This document shows positions 1-8,748 of a stretch of DNA of 56,920 nt, in pieces. The notes beneath the pieces were generated by a model. That model saw nothing but the letters and a program-made list of their open reading frames with translations, searched no databases and was not told the origin of the DNA. The position numbers and the translations under genes are program-made. Source of the stretch: Sporolactobacillus putidus (lineage in GTDB: Bacteria; Bacillota; Bacilli; Bacillales; Sporolactobacillaceae). The stretch is from contig NZ_BMOK01000017.1 in NCBI RefSeq assembly GCF_014647035.1, forward strand, positions 1 through 56,920, written 5' to 3'. Every line of letters starts with the position of its first letter. Positions within the stretch are counted from its first letter, which is position 1.

Positions 1-64
1 AAGCTCTTCTGTGCCGATGGTAGTGGGGGGCTGTCCCCCTGTGAGAGTAGGTCACTGCCAGGCA
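1..64 (+). rRNA. rrf: 5S rRNA, 3' end only
   Basis: The first 64 bases match the 3' half of a Bacillus-type 5S rRNA: the GCCGATGGTAGT segment, a G-rich/C-rich hairpin and the GTGAGAGTAGG segment before the closing strand. The 5' half lies outside the window. It is followed after a few bases by a tRNA gene, so this rRNA operon ends in a tRNA cluster. Confidence 0.93.
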
Positions 65-68
65 ATAT

Positions 69-141
69 GGAGGATTAGCTCAGCTGGGAGAGCGTCTGCC
101 TTACAAGCAGAGGGTCATAGGTTCGAGCCCTATATCCTCCA
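69..141 (+). tRNA. tRNA-Val (anticodon TAC)
   Basis: Full cloverleaf: acceptor GGAGGAT pairs with ATCCTCC, discriminator A141. Anticodon loop CTTACAA puts TAC at 102-104. The T-loop is GGTTCGAGCC type. CCA is not encoded. It is the first gene of the cluster, as in the Bacillus Val-Thr-Lys order. Confidence 0.95.
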
Positions 142-148
142 TTTTTAT

Positions 149-221
149 GCCGGTCTAGCTCAATTGGTAGAGCAACTGAATCGTAATCAGTAGGTTGGGG
201 GTTCAAGTCCTCTGACCGGCA
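149..221 (+). tRNA. tRNA-Thr (anticodon CGT)
   Basis: Acceptor GCCGGTC pairs with GACCGGC, discriminator A221. The body is nearly that of the Bacilli tRNA-Thr(UGU), but the anticodon loop reads ATCGTAA, giving anticodon CGT at 182-184. Base 32 is A, an unusual choice for that position. It should read only ACG, so another Thr tRNA must exist elsewhere. No CCA is encoded. Confidence 0.9.
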
Positions 222-242
222 TTTTTATTTTAATTAATTTGC

Positions 243-317
243 GAGCCACTAGCTCAGGGGTAGAGCATCTGACTTTTAATCAGAGGGTCGAAGGTTCAAA
301 TCCTTCGTGGCTCACCA
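243..317 (+). tRNA. tRNA-Lys (anticodon TTT), CCA encoded
   Basis: Acceptor GAGCCAC pairs with GTGGCTC; discriminator A314 and an encoded CCA at 315-317. The anticodon loop CTTTTAA gives TTT at 275-277. The D-loop is one base shorter than in the usual Bacillus tRNA-Lys. Confidence 0.95.
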
Positions 318-337
318 TTTATCAATTGTACCATGAT

Positions 338-412
338 GCGGAAGTAGTTCAGTGGTAGAACATCACCTTGCCATGGTGGGGGTCGCGGGTTCGAATCCCG
401 TCTTCCGCTCCA
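338..412 (+). tRNA. tRNA-Gly (anticodon GCC), CCA encoded
   Basis: Acceptor GCGGAAG pairs with CTTCCGC; discriminator T409, CCA at 410-412. The anticodon loop TTGCCAT gives GCC at 370-372. In B. subtilis a tRNA-Leu(UAG) usually sits between Lys and Gly in this cluster; none is present here. Confidence 0.95.
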
Positions 413-432
413 TTTATTTTGATTTGTGCTAC

Positions 433-521
433 GCCGGGGTGGCGAAATTGGCAGACGCACAGGACTTAAAATCCTGCGGTAGGTGACTACCGTGCCGGTT
501 CGAGTCCGGCTCTCGGCACCA
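433..521 (+). tRNA. tRNA-Leu (anticodon TAA), CCA encoded
   Basis: Class II tRNA with a long variable arm (GCGGTAGGTGACTACCGT region). Acceptor pairing includes two G-U pairs. The loop CTTAAAA gives anticodon TAA at 467-469; CCA is encoded at 519-521. Confidence 0.95.
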
Positions 522-536
522 CTTATTCTGTTTTTT

Positions 537-613
<77 letters not shown>

Positions 614-616
614 TAT

Positions 617-690
617 CGGGAAGTGGCTCAGCTTGGTAGAGCACCACGTTCGGGACGTGGGGGTCGCAGGTTCAAATCCTGTCTTCCCGA
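617..690 (+). tRNA. tRNA-Pro (anticodon CGG)
   Basis: Acceptor CGGGAAG pairs with CTTCCCG, discriminator A690, followed by TCA rather than CCA. The anticodon loop TTCGGGA gives CGG at 651-653. The usual Bacilli tRNA-Pro in this slot carries UGG, so this is a C34 version reading only CCG. Confidence 0.9.
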
Positions 691-713
691 TCATTTTTTT
701 GCTTTTTTTTAAT

Positions 714-786
714 GGGGCCTTAGCTCAGCTGGGAGAGCGCCTGCTTTGCACGCAGGAGGTCAGGGGTTCGATCCCCCTAGGCTCCA
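714..786 (+). tRNA. tRNA-Ala (anticodon TGC)
   Basis: Acceptor GGGGCCT pairs with AGGCTCC, discriminator A786, no CCA encoded. The anticodon loop TTTGCAC gives TGC at 747-749. It is the last tRNA of the cluster. Confidence 0.95.
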
Positions 787-845
787 CTTGAATAGGAATT
801 CTGACAAACAGGCGGATCAGATCATCCGCGGCTGAGCTCAGGAGA

Positions 846-882
846 ACGGTGCCTTTTAGTTTTGAGGGCACCGTGTTTTTTT
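846..882 (+). terminator. Terminator of the rrn-tRNA transcript
   Basis: Eight-base perfect stem ACGGTGCC (846-853) with GGCACCGT (867-874), followed by GT and a run of seven T at 876-882. It sits just after tRNA-Ala and before the ctsR promoter. The rest of 787-1058 holds no gene that I can support. Confidence 0.9.
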
Positions 883-1058
883 ATTATTGAAGTGTCAAAA
901 AATTCATCCCAAAATGGCACAGGTTCAACCCACGTCTGGTCAAGGGCAGGAGCGGGTTTTTCTGACAACCGGACCGGGTTTCAAAACGGCACAGGATGAA
1001 ACGCGTATTGAAACGTCTCCGCCCTTCACTGCTGTGCCGGGCCCGTCAAATAGGAAGG

Positions 1059-1087
1059 TTGATTATTTGGCGGATATCATGCATAAT
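1059..1087 (+). promoter_or_regulatory. Sigma-A-type promoter of ctsR
   Basis: TTGATT (1059-1064), 17-base spacer, CATAAT (1082-1087). The expected start near 1094 falls at the edge of the CtsR operator, so repressor binding would block initiation directly. Confidence 0.75.
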
Positions 1088-1095
1088 TAAATTAT

Positions 1096-1112
1096 AGTCA
1101 AAGTTAGTCAAA
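1096..1112 (+). promoter_or_regulatory. CtsR operator (tandem heptamer)
   Basis: Direct repeat AGTCAAA-GTT-AGTCAAA. It matches the CtsR consensus of two (A/G)GTCAAA heptamers three bases apart, except that the middle spacer base is T. It covers the predicted transcription start of ctsR and implies autoregulation by class III heat-shock control. Confidence 0.88.
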
Positions 1113-1133
1113 GTCAGGGAGGAGATGCCTCCG

Positions 1134-1592
1134 ATGAGGAACATATCTGATATAATTGAAAAATATATAAAAGAAATTCTGGATTCGAGTGACATTATCA
1201 AGTTGAGGAGAAGCGAACTGGCAGAAAAATTTCAATGCGTTCCTTCGCAGATAAATTATGTATTGAAGACGCGTTTCTCTATCGAAAGAGGTTATGTAGT
1301 CGAAAGTAAACGCGGAGGAGGCGGATACATTCAGGTCATTAAAGTGCGGCCGGTTACGGATGCGGAGTTAATTGACGAGATGATTGGCCTGATCGGCTAC
1401 AGACTGGCGGAAAATATGGGTGAATCGATTATCATCCATTTGCTTGAAGAGCAGGTAATCAGTGAACGTGAAGCAAGACTGATGATCAGCGCCGTCGACC
1501 AGACAATTCCTGATCTGGGTGTCCCTTTAAGAGACGAAATGCGTGCGAATATTTTAAAAGCCATGCTTCAGTCGCTGACGTATAAGCGTTGA
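1134..1592 (+). CDS. ctsR: CtsR, class III stress gene repressor
   Basis: Repressor of clp and related protein-quality-control genes. The 152-residue product has the N-terminal winged helix-turn-helix (FQCVPSQINYVLKTRF) and the glycine wing SKRGGGGYI, whose arginine is the heat-sensing and McsB-target position in Bacillus. The C-terminal half is the dimerisation domain. I take ATG 1134 rather than ATG 1125: the AGGGAGGAG ribosome site ends at 1124, touching the upstream ATG, and the product then begins MRNISDII as in relatives. In B. subtilis the next genes are mcsA and mcsB; here 648 non-coding bases follow before clpC. Confidence 0.95.
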   Translation: MRNISDIIEKYIKEILDSSDIIKLRRSELAEKFQCVPSQINYVLKTRFSIERGYVVESKRGGGGYIQVIKVRPVTDAELIDEMIGLIGYRLAENMGESIIIHLLEEQVISEREARLMISAVDQTIPDLGVPLRDEMRANILKAMLQSLTYKR

Positions 1593-2028
1593 AATGGCGA
1601 CCTGCCATAAAAAAATCCGGAAACTTTCAAAAATGTTTTTTGCTGTCCTGTCGGCAGGACACCGGGGACTGATTTAGTAAAAAGCATATGGATCGGCAAT
1701 AATAAAGACTCTGCACGGTCCGTTGATACAAAGTAAACGTTCGGCACGGCGAATTAAACGTCATGAACGGCTCCATGCAGTGTCAGAGCGCGAGAAGGAA
1801 CACGCTGCCTGTTTTTGGATGATTGCCCGTTTCACCGCAAGAAAGAGGAATTCATGAGCTGTACGGCGAAATAGTGATATGTGCCGAATGCTCCGTTGTT
1901 CGTACAAAAGGGTTCCGGTACATTTGGAATCTGAATCGCGCCTTTATTGTCCGTCGTGATCGGAAAGAGAGTCCTATTAGAGTAGGGCCCCAAAAAATTT
2001 TATCAAACGGATGATTAAGCGATAAAAG
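1593..2028 (+). other. Gene-free spacer where mcsA-mcsB would be expected
   Basis: No start, ribosome site or protein-family signature supports a gene here. Two overlapping open frames (1823-2014 plus, 63 residues; 1852-2139 minus, 95 residues) show no domain that I recognise. A perfect stem TGTCCTG/CAGGACA (1644-1650, 1655-1661) has no downstream T-run, so I see no clear terminator after ctsR. The stretch may be the scar of a deletion. Confidence 0.6.
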
Positions 2029-2057
2029 TTGAAGATTTATAATAGGTTCACTACAAT
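2029..2057 (+). promoter_or_regulatory. Sigma-A-type promoter of clpC
   Basis: TTGAAG (2029-2034), 17 bases, TACAAT (2052-2057). The predicted start near 2064 leaves a leader of about 177 bases. A GC-rich hairpin can form in the leader (CACCG near 2178 with CGGTG near 2205). I see no CtsR heptamer pair here. Confidence 0.7.
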
Positions 2058-2240
2058 AGACAAAACAGGAGCAATTGAGTGAATATTGCCTCTGGGGGCA
2101 GTGTGACCGGCCTGTCGCCACTATCAAAGAGACACTCAACTGAATAATTTATAGGTAAGAGAGAATTTTGAAAGACACCGCGGGCCTATTATTGCCGCGG
2201 GTCGGTGAACCGAGAGTACGATTAAAAGGAGGCCACAATT

Positions 2241-4688
2241 ATGATGTTTGGACGATTTACGGAACGCGCTCAAAAGGTGCTGGCGCTTTCTCAGGAAGAG
2301 GCCATGCGGCTGGGGCACAACAATATCGGCACTGAGCACATATTGCTCGGTCTTGTCCGTGAAGGTGACGGAATTGCTGCTAAAGCTCTTCTGGCATTGA
2401 ATCTCAGTCCTGAAAAAATTCAGAAAGAAGTAGAAGCCTTAATCGGCCGCGGGAACGAAACGGTTCAAACACCTCACTATACGCCGAGAGCGAAAAGGGT
2501 CATCGAGTTGTCAATGGATGAGGCGAGAAAAATCGGCCATTCGTACGTAGGAACAGAACATATTTTGCTGGGCCTTATTCGTGAAGGCGAGGGAGTGGCT
2601 GCCCGTGTGCTGAACAACCTTGGCGTCAGCCTGAATAAGGCCAGACAGCAGGTTCTGCAGCTGCTTGGAAGCCACGAGGCGACGTCCGGCGGGGCACAGG
2701 GGCGAACCACGGCACATGCCAGCACCCCGACGCTCGACAGCCTGGCCCGGGATCTGACCGCGATGGCCGGTGAAGGGAGTCTGGATCCTGTAATCGGCCG
2801 CAGCAAGGAGATTGAGCGTGTAATTGAGGTACTGAGCCGCCGGACGAAAAACAATCCTGTCCTGATTGGTGAACCGGGGGTTGGTAAAACAGCGGTTGCA
2901 GAGGGACTGGCACAGGAAATTGTTAATAATGAAGTACCGGAAATTCTCCGTGACAAACGTGTTATGACGCTTGATATGGGCACAGTTGTTGCCGGAACAA
3001 AATATCGGGGCGAATTTGAGGATCGTTTGAAAAAGGTTATGGATGAAATCCGTCAAGCCGGGAATATTATTTTATTTATCGACGAGCTGCATACGCTGAT
3101 CGGTGCCGGGGGTGCTGAAGGTGCCATTGATGCGTCGAACATATTAAAACCGTCGCTTTCGCGCGGAGAACTGCAGTGTATCGGAGCGACAACGCTTGAC
3201 GAATACCGCAAGTATATTGAAAAAGATGCCGCACTGGAAAGACGCTTTCAGCCGATCAAGGTCAAGGAGCCGACCAAAGAACAGTCCATTCAGATACTGA
3301 AGGGATTGCGCGACCGCTATGAGGCGCACCATCGGGTCAAAATTACCGATGAAGCCATTACTGCAGCCGTCCGGCTTTCCGACCGTTATATTTCTGACCG
3401 GTATCTTCCCGATAAAGCGATCGACCTGATTGATGAAGCTTCTTCGAAAGTCCGTCTCCGATCATACACGGCTCCGCCGAATCTCAAGGAACTGGAGCAG
3501 AGGCTCGAAGCGGTCAGAAAAGAGAAAGATGCAGCCGTACAGAGCCAGGAGTTTGAGAAAGCCGCTTCATTGCGCGACAGTGAGCAGAAGCTGAAGGAAC
3601 AGGTAGAGGTCAGCGAGAAGGAATGGAAAGAGAAGCAGGGGAAGGAGAATACCCAGGTTCTGCCTGACGACGTGGCTCTTGTCGTAGCCAATTGGACCGG
3701 CATTCCGGTTGTACGGCTTGAACAAAAAGAGAGCGAGCGTTTGCTCCAGATGGAAAATATCCTTCACAAGCGCGTTGTGGGGCAGGATGAAGCCATTAAA
3801 GCAATCTCCCACGCGATCAGGAGAGCAAGGGCCGGCCTGAAAGATCCGAAGCGGCCGATCGGCTCGTTCATTTTCCTCGGGCCAACAGGCGTCGGCAAAA
3901 CCGAGCTGGCGCGGGCGGTTGCCGAAACGCTGTTTGGCGATGAAGAAGCGATCATCCGTATCGACATGTCCGAGTACATGGAAAAACACACAACATCAAG
4001 GCTCGTCGGCTCTCCTCCGGGATATGTCGGCCATGAAGAGGGAGGGCAGCTGACGGAAAAAGTCCGCCAGAAACCTTATTCGGTTATTCTTTTCGATGAA
4101 ATTGAAAAAGCGCATCCCGATGTCTTCAATATTTTGCTTCAGGTGCTGGACGACGGACGCCTCACGGATTCCAAAGGGAGAACGGTTGATTTCCGAAACA
4201 CGGCAATTATTATGACATCCAATGTGGGTGCGAGTGAGCTGAAGCGGAATAAGTATGTCGGCTTCTCGGTAGGCGGGGAAAATCATGAGTACAAAGAAAT
4301 GAAAGATAAAGTCACGAGTGCCTTAAAACGTGCTTTCAGGCCGGAGTTTCTCAACCGAATCGATGAGATTATCGTCTTCCATGAATTGACGAAACCTCAG
4401 TTGTTGGAAATTGTCTCTTTGCTGGCAGAACATCTGAAACACCGTCTGTCAAGCCAGGGGATTGTTATCGAACTGACCGATGCGGCGAAAGCGCAAATTG
4501 TCGAAGAAGGCTACGATCCGGAATATGGGGCAAGGCCGCTTCGACGTGCACTTCAGCGGCGCGTCGAAGACAAGTTGTCCGAAGAGCTGCTGAAAGGTAA
4601 TATTGCAAAGGGGACAAATGTCGTTATCGATTACAAAGACGGAGAATATGCGGTAAGCAAGAAAGAAGAAGCCGTGGCAAAATCCTGA
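2241..4688 (+). CDS. clpC: ClpC, Hsp100 ATPase subunit of the ClpCP protease
   Basis: Cytoplasmic AAA+ unfoldase that feeds substrates to ClpP; 815 residues, close to the 810 of B. subtilis. Order: two Clp-N repeats (about 1-150), D1 ATPase with Walker A GEPGVGKT (210-217), a coiled middle domain with a UVR-like segment (about 415-475), D2 ATPase with GPTGVGKT (547-554), and the C-terminal small domain. Residues T7, E32, K85 and E106, which dock phospho-arginine in Bacillus ClpC, are kept even though mcsB is absent from this locus. AAAGGAGG (2225-2232) supports ATG 2241. The gene has its own promoter and is followed by a terminator-like stem. Confidence 0.98.
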   Translation: MMFGRFTERAQKVLALSQEEAMRLGHNNIGTEHILLGLVREGDGIAAKALLALNLSPEKIQKEVEALIGRGNETVQTPHYTPRAKRVIELSMDEARKIGHSYVGTEHILLGLIREGEGVAARVLNNLGVSLNKARQQVLQLLGSHEATSGGAQGRTTAHASTPTLDSLARDLTAMAGEGSLDPVIGRSKEIERVIEVLSRRTKNNPVLIGEPGVGKTAVAEGLAQEIVNNEVPEILRDKRVMTLDMGTVVAGTKYRGEFEDRLKKVMDEIRQAGNIILFIDELHTLIGAGGAEGAIDASNILKPSLSRGELQCIGATTLDEYRKYIEKDAALERRFQPIKVKEPTKEQSIQILKGLRDRYEAHHRVKITDEAITAAVRLSDRYISDRYLPDKAIDLIDEASSKVRLRSYTAPPNLKELEQRLEAVRKEKDAAVQSQEFEKAASLRDSEQKLKEQVEVSEKEWKEKQGKENTQVLPDDVALVVANWTGIPVVRLEQKESERLLQMENILHKRVVGQDEAIKAISHAIRRARAGLKDPKRPIGSFIFLGPTGVGKTELARAVAETLFGDEEAIIRIDMSEYMEKHTTSRLVGSPPGYVGHEEGGQLTEKVRQKPYSVILFDEIEKAHPDVFNILLQVLDDGRLTDSKGRTVDFRNTAIIMTSNVGASELKRNKYVGFSVGGENHEYKEMKDKVTSALKRAFRPEFLNRIDEIIVFHELTKPQLLEIVSLLAEHLKHRLSSQGIVIELTDAAKAQIVEEGYDPEYGARPLRRALQRRVEDKLSEELLKGNIAKGTNVVIDYKDGEYAVSKKEEAVAKS

Positions 4689-4728
4689 GGCATGATCTTC
4701 GTGGGTGTTCAGGATCTGCCGCGCTGAG

Positions 4729-4771
4729 AAGAAGCCAAAGTGATCTATAAGCCTTGGCTTCTTTGTGTGTT
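4729..4771 (+). terminator. Terminator after clpC
   Basis: Ten-base perfect stem AAGAAGCCAA (4729-4738) with TTGGCTTCTT (4754-4763), then a T-rich but interrupted tail (TGTGTGTT). It probably separates clpC from radA, perhaps leakily. Confidence 0.6.
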
Positions 4772-4825
4772 ATAAAAAAAGCCAGATTATTCTTACCCTA
4801 ACGGGACTGAAAAGGTGATTATTAA

Positions 4826-6235
4826 ATGGCAAAAACAAAAACGGTTTTTGTCTGCCAGGAATGCGGCTATGAGAGTCCGAAATGGATGGGGCGCTGTCCG
4901 GGCTGCCAGAACTGGAATACTCTGATTGAGGAAACGGTACGGCCTGCCGCACCTGCGGCAGGTTCTTTGCGGACACAGGACAGCAAACCTTCTCTGCTCA
5001 CGGATGTGGTATTAGAAGAAGAACCAAGAATACTGACCGGCATGAAAGAATTCAACCGCGTGATGGGGGGCGGAGTGGTGCCTGCCTCACTCACGCTTGT
5101 CGGCGGAGACCCTGGCATAGGCAAATCAACCCTTCTCCTGCAGGCTTCCGATCAGCTGGCGCGAAGCGGGCGCAAGGTCCTCTATATATCAGGCGAAGAG
5201 TCGCTGCGCCAGACAAAGATGAGGGCCCAGCGGCTGGGGATCGTTTCGGACTGCCTGTATGTGCTCGCGGAAACCGATATTCACCGGATCGAGGCGCATC
5301 TTCAGGATGTCCAACCGGAAATTATGATCATTGATTCGATCCAAACCATTTATAATTCTGAGATGTCTTCGGCCCCCGGAAGCATTTCACAAATTAAAGA
5401 ATGTACCGGGGAATTGATGCGGCTAGCAAAAACAAGCGGCATAGCGGTTTTCATTGTCGGGCATGTCACCAAAAACGGCGCGCTTGCCGGACCGAGGACA
5501 TTGGAACATATGGTGGATACCGTTTTATATTTTGAAGGAGAACGCCATCATACATTTCGTATCCTAAGGGCGGTTAAAAACCGCTTCGGTTCAACGAATG
5601 AAATGGGTGTTTTCGAAATGAAAGAATCGGGGCTGAGTGAAGTCGCCAATCCTTCTGAAATCTTTCTGCAGGAGCGGACAAAGGGTGCAGCGGGGTCCGC
5701 GGTAGTTGCTGCGATAGAAGGGACCCGTCCTGTGCTCGTCGAAGTTCAGGCCCTGGTTACACCAACCAGTTTCGGTAATCCGCGCCGAATGGCGGCGGGT
5801 ATGGACAACCACCGCATTTCACTGCTGATGGCCGTTTTGGAAAAGCGGGTCGGTCTGCTGCTTCAGAATCAGGATGCTTATATTAACGTCGCTGGCGGAA
5901 TCAAGCTGGATGAACCGGCAACCGATCTGGCAGCAGCGATCAGCATAGCCTCAAGTTTCAGCAACAAGCCTACAAAGATTACGGATATTTTTATCGGCGA
6001 AGTGGGTCTGACCGGTGAAGTGAGGCGTGTCTCGCGCATTGAGCAGAGGGTGAACGAGGCATATAAACTAGGTTTTTCAAGAGCCTATATTCCGGAGAAA
6101 AATCAGGACGGGTGGTCCCCACCGAAGGGAATGAGCCTCGTCGGTGTTGCCTCGCTCTCCCAGGCCATCGATCTTGCACTGGGCGGTCCGCAAGGCATCG
6201 TACCTGAATCTGAATTCTTTCCGTCCGATTATTAA
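4826..6235 (+). CDS. radA: RadA/Sms, recombination-associated DNA helicase
   Basis: Branch-migration helicase in recombinational repair, 469 residues. Visible parts: N-terminal zinc finger (C10, C13, C24, C27), Walker [10 protein letters not shown] ending near residue 102, the RadA-specific KNRFG motif (251-255), and the C-terminal Lon-protease-like domain. ATG 4826 follows AAAGGTG at a good distance. In B. subtilis disA comes next; here 128 bases separate radA from yacL and hold no gene. Confidence 0.97.
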   Translation: MAKTKTVFVCQECGYESPKWMGRCPGCQNWNTLIEETVRPAAPAAGSLRTQDSKPSLLTDVVLEEEPRILTGMKEFNRVMGGGVVPASLTLVGGDPGIGKSTLLLQASDQLARSGRKVLYISGEESLRQTKMRAQRLGIVSDCLYVLAETDIHRIEAHLQDVQPEIMIIDSIQTIYNSEMSSAPGSISQIKECTGELMRLAKTSGIAVFIVGHVTKNGALAGPRTLEHMVDTVLYFEGERHHTFRILRAVKNRFGSTNEMGVFEMKESGLSEVANPSEIFLQERTKGAAGSAVVAAIEGTRPVLVEVQALVTPTSFGNPRRMAAGMDNHRISLLMAVLEKRVGLLLQNQDAYINVAGGIKLDEPATDLAAAISIASSFSNKPTKITDIFIGEVGLTGEVRRVSRIEQRVNEAYKLGFSRAYIPEKNQDGWSPPKGMSLVGVASLSQAIDLALGGPQGIVPESEFFPSDY

Positions 6236-6363
6236 ACATGGCGGATGAGTTTTCAAAGAGACCATTGGTTTTGAAACGGATAATATTTTCAAGCAAACAT
6301 AATGGCAGAACCAAGTTTTGATTTTGTCATTTTGTCTATAATGCTTAGAGGAGGTGATTGAAT

Positions 6364-7470
6364 ATGTTGAAACGTTTGATTCAGCTATTTTTTATTCTAT
6401 TAGGTGGTACTTTGGGGTTTGTCTATATACCAAAAATAATTCTGCTATTAAATCTTGGAAGCGGTATTCCGAACTGGATCGGTTCTCCATTTACAGGGAT
6501 GGTCATCGGTGCTGTGATTTTAGCTCTCTTAACTTTTTGGTTTGTGGACTCATTGGCAGATTTGATTAAATCGTTTGAAGACAGAATAATAAAGGCTCCG
6601 GTAACCGATGTTGTATTTGGCACGATCGGTCTTGTCTTTGGACTCGTGATCGCTTTTCTGATACAGCTTCCTCTGGAAAGTTTGAACATTCCCGGGATCA
6701 GCACGGTGCTTCCGATCTTTGTGTATGTTTTTTTAGGCTATTTCTTTTTCCAGGTCGGCTTTAAGAAGCGTGACGAACTGCTGAACCTTTTTCACTTGCC
6801 GACCCGGTCAAGGGACCGAAAGAAAGATGCTCGTCCGGAATTGCAAAGGCCGAACGGAATCAGTCCTTACAAAATTTTTGACACCAGTGTGATCATCGAC
6901 GGAAGAATTGCAGATATTTGTCAGACAGGATTTCTGGAAGGAACAATGGTCATTCCGCACTTCGTTCTTGAAGAGCTGCAGCATATCGCAGACTCGTCAG
7001 ATGTTCTGAAAAGAAACCGCGGGCGGCGGGGACTGGATATTCTGAATAAAATTCAGAAAGACCATTCGATTCACGTCGACCTTTATGAAGGCGACTATGA
7101 CGACATCACGGAAGTGGACAGTAAACTCGTCCGGCTGGCAAAAGAAGTGAACGGTATTGTCGTAACCAACGATTTTAATCTAAATAAAGTCTGCGAGTTT
7201 CAAGGTGTTCCCGTTCTGAATATCAACGACCTGGCAAATGCAGTAAAGCCGGTTGTTCTCCCCGGGGAAGAACTGCGGGTACAGGTCATTAAAGACGGGA
7301 AAGAACAGAATCAGGGTGTCGGGTATCTTGACGACGGTACAATGATTGTGGTAGAAGAAGGACATAGGTATATTGGCAAAACCATTGAAGTGATCATAAC
7401 CAGTGTGCTGCAGACGTCGGCAGGAAGAATGATCTTTGCCAAACCCAAATTGCTTGAAAAAGCGCTTTGA
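6364..7470 (+). CDS. yacL: YacL-type membrane PIN/TRAM-domain protein
   Basis: Likely membrane-bound ribonuclease-like protein of unknown substrate, 368 residues. The first 125 or so residues form about four membrane segments, then a PIN nuclease domain starts at [11 protein letters not shown] (D173 a probable metal ligand), and a TRAM domain ends the protein. ATG 6364 is chosen over TTG 6358 because AGGAGG (6349-6354) lies nine bases upstream of the ATG and the product then begins MLKR as in B. subtilis YacL. The 128 bases upstream hold no gene. Confidence 0.92.
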   Translation: MLKRLIQLFFILLGGTLGFVYIPKIILLLNLGSGIPNWIGSPFTGMVIGAVILALLTFWFVDSLADLIKSFEDRIIKAPVTDVVFGTIGLVFGLVIAFLIQLPLESLNIPGISTVLPIFVYVFLGYFFFQVGFKKRDELLNLFHLPTRSRDRKKDARPELQRPNGISPYKIFDTSVIIDGRIADICQTGFLEGTMVIPHFVLEELQHIADSSDVLKRNRGRRGLDILNKIQKDHSIHVDLYEGDYDDITEVDSKLVRLAKEVNGIVVTNDFNLNKVCEFQGVPVLNINDLANAVKPVVLPGEELRVQVIKDGKEQNQGVGYLDDGTMIVVEEGHRYIGKTIEVIITSVLQTSAGRMIFAKPKLLEKAL

Positions 7471-7517
7471 TTTTCATCGAATGGAAACAGGGCGGCTTGT
7501 ATCCGGGGGCTTAGCAG

Positions 7518-8231
7518 ATGAATTATCAAGTGGTGATTGTTGCGGCAGGGCAGGGTACGCGTATGGGAGCGGAGATGAATAAAGTCCTGCTTACTTTACA
7601 CGGAATTCCCGTTATTATTTATACCCTTCGCGTTTTTGAACAAGATCCCGACTGTACGGGTGTTGTTCTCGTGATCAAAGAATCCGAGAGGAAAACTTTT
7701 TGTGAATTGATCCGCAGATACCACATAAACAAAGTGACCGAACTGGCGGAAGGCGGAAGAGAACGCCAGGAAAGTGTTTACAATGGATTGGCTAAACTAG
7801 GGGACTCTCAGGAAACGATTGTCATGGTTCATGACGGTGCCCGTCCGTTTGTCACTAGGAATCAGATTGCGAGAGTCGCCGAAGCCGCAGACCGTTGCGG
7901 TGCGGCACTTCTGGCTGTCCGTGTGAAAGATACAATAAAACAGGTAGCATGTCACAGTGTGAGTAAAACATTGGAACGCGAGAGCTTGTGGGCGGCACAG
8001 ACCCCGCAGGCTTTTCGCATGTCCGTGATTATGCAGGCGCATCGTGAAGGCAGAGTGCGGCATTTTAAGGTAACGGATGACGCTTCACTCGTTGAACAGC
8101 TGGGTCAGACGGTGGAAGTTGTTGAAGGCAGCTATCGCAACATCAAGCTGACCACACCGGAAGACATGATCATTGCGGAAAAGTTTGTTCAGGAAGAGGA
8201 GAAGGCAGATGCGAATAGGCCACGGGTTTGA
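7518..8231 (+). CDS. ispD: IspD, 2-C-methyl-D-erythritol 4-phosphate cytidylyltransferase
   Basis: Transfers CMP from CTP to MEP in the non-mevalonate isoprenoid pathway; 237 residues. The nucleotide-binding loop AAGQGTRMG (9-17) with K22, the VHDGARP motif and the TPQAFR motif are all present. Its 3' end overlaps ispF by 23 bases, so the two consecutive-family enzymes are translationally coupled. Confidence 0.97.
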   Translation: MNYQVVIVAAGQGTRMGAEMNKVLLTLHGIPVIIYTLRVFEQDPDCTGVVLVIKESERKTFCELIRRYHINKVTELAEGGRERQESVYNGLAKLGDSQETIVMVHDGARPFVTRNQIARVAEAADRCGAALLAVRVKDTIKQVACHSVSKTLERESLWAAQTPQAFRMSVIMQAHREGRVRHFKVTDDASLVEQLGQTVEVVEGSYRNIKLTTPEDMIIAEKFVQEEEKADANRPRV

Positions 8232-8685
8232 TGTTCACCAATTTGCGGGTAATAGAAAACTGATTGTAGGGGGCGTTGTCATTCCCTATAATTTGGGGCT
8301 TGCAGGTCATTCCGATGCGGATGTTCTGCTTCATGCAATCAGCGACGCGCTCCTCGGAGCCGTCTGTGAAGGAGACATCGGCAGACATTTTCCCGATACG
8401 GACGAATCCTACAAAAACGCCGATTCAAAAGTGCTTCTGGCGGAAGTGATGTCCATTGTCCGTGCCAAAGGGTATGATGTCGGGAACATTGACAGTGTTG
8501 TGATTGCGCAGAAACCAAAATTCGCCCCTTATATACAGGAGATGCGCCGGACGATTGCCGACGTTTTGAAAACAGATCAAGATAGAATAAATGTTAAGGC
8601 GACGACTACTGAAAAACTGGGTTTTACAGGACGAGGAGAAGGAATTGCCGCTGAAGCTGTCTGCCTTCTGGAAAAAGTTGAATGA
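8209..8685 (+). CDS. ispF: IspF, 2-C-methyl-D-erythritol 2,4-cyclodiphosphate synthase
   Basis: Forms the cyclic diphosphate in the MEP pathway; acts as a trimer with zinc. The 158-residue product begins [12 protein letters not shown], giving metal ligands D8 and H10, and the [16 protein letters not shown] segment supplies the third histidine. ATG 8209 is used: it restores the family start and length and has GGAGAAGG just upstream. A longer frame reaches back to 8173 but lies inside ispD. Confidence 0.97.
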   Translation: MRIGHGFDVHQFAGNRKLIVGGVVIPYNLGLAGHSDADVLLHAISDALLGAVCEGDIGRHFPDTDESYKNADSKVLLAEVMSIVRAKGYDVGNIDSVVIAQKPKFAPYIQEMRRTIADVLKTDQDRINVKATTTEKLGFTGRGEGIAAEAVCLLEKVE

Positions 8686-8687
8686 AG

Positions 8688-8718
8688 TTGAGCCGGCAAG
8701 CGTTATCCGTGTTAAAAT
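8688..8718 (+). promoter_or_regulatory. Probable extended -10 promoter of gltX
   Basis: TGTTAAAAT (8710-8718) is an extended -10 element. TTGAGC (8688-8693) lies 19 bases before TAAAAT, long but tolerable with an extended -10. It begins right after the ispF stop. Confidence 0.45.
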
Positions 8719-8748
8719 GTAGAAGAATAACGGAAAGTGGTGAAATCA

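Noticed and set aside
887-1090. 67-residue open frame ahead of ctsR
   Set aside because: It starts at TTG without a ribosome site, overlaps the ctsR promoter and resembles no family.
1823-2139. Open frames of 63 (plus) and 95 (minus) residues in the ctsR-clpC spacer, one with a CxxC
   Set aside because: A CxxC alone recalls McsA, but the flanking sequence does not match and the UVR part is absent. No ribosome site on either strand.
2178-2210. T-box in the clpC leader, suggested by CCGCGGGTCGGTGAACCG
   Set aside because: No GGTGGNACCGCG core, specifier or terminator; it is only a GC-rich hairpin.
6337-6342. TATAAT before yacL as a promoter
   Set aside because: Best -35 (TTGATT) is only 13 bases away, and the start would leave almost no leader before the ribosome site.
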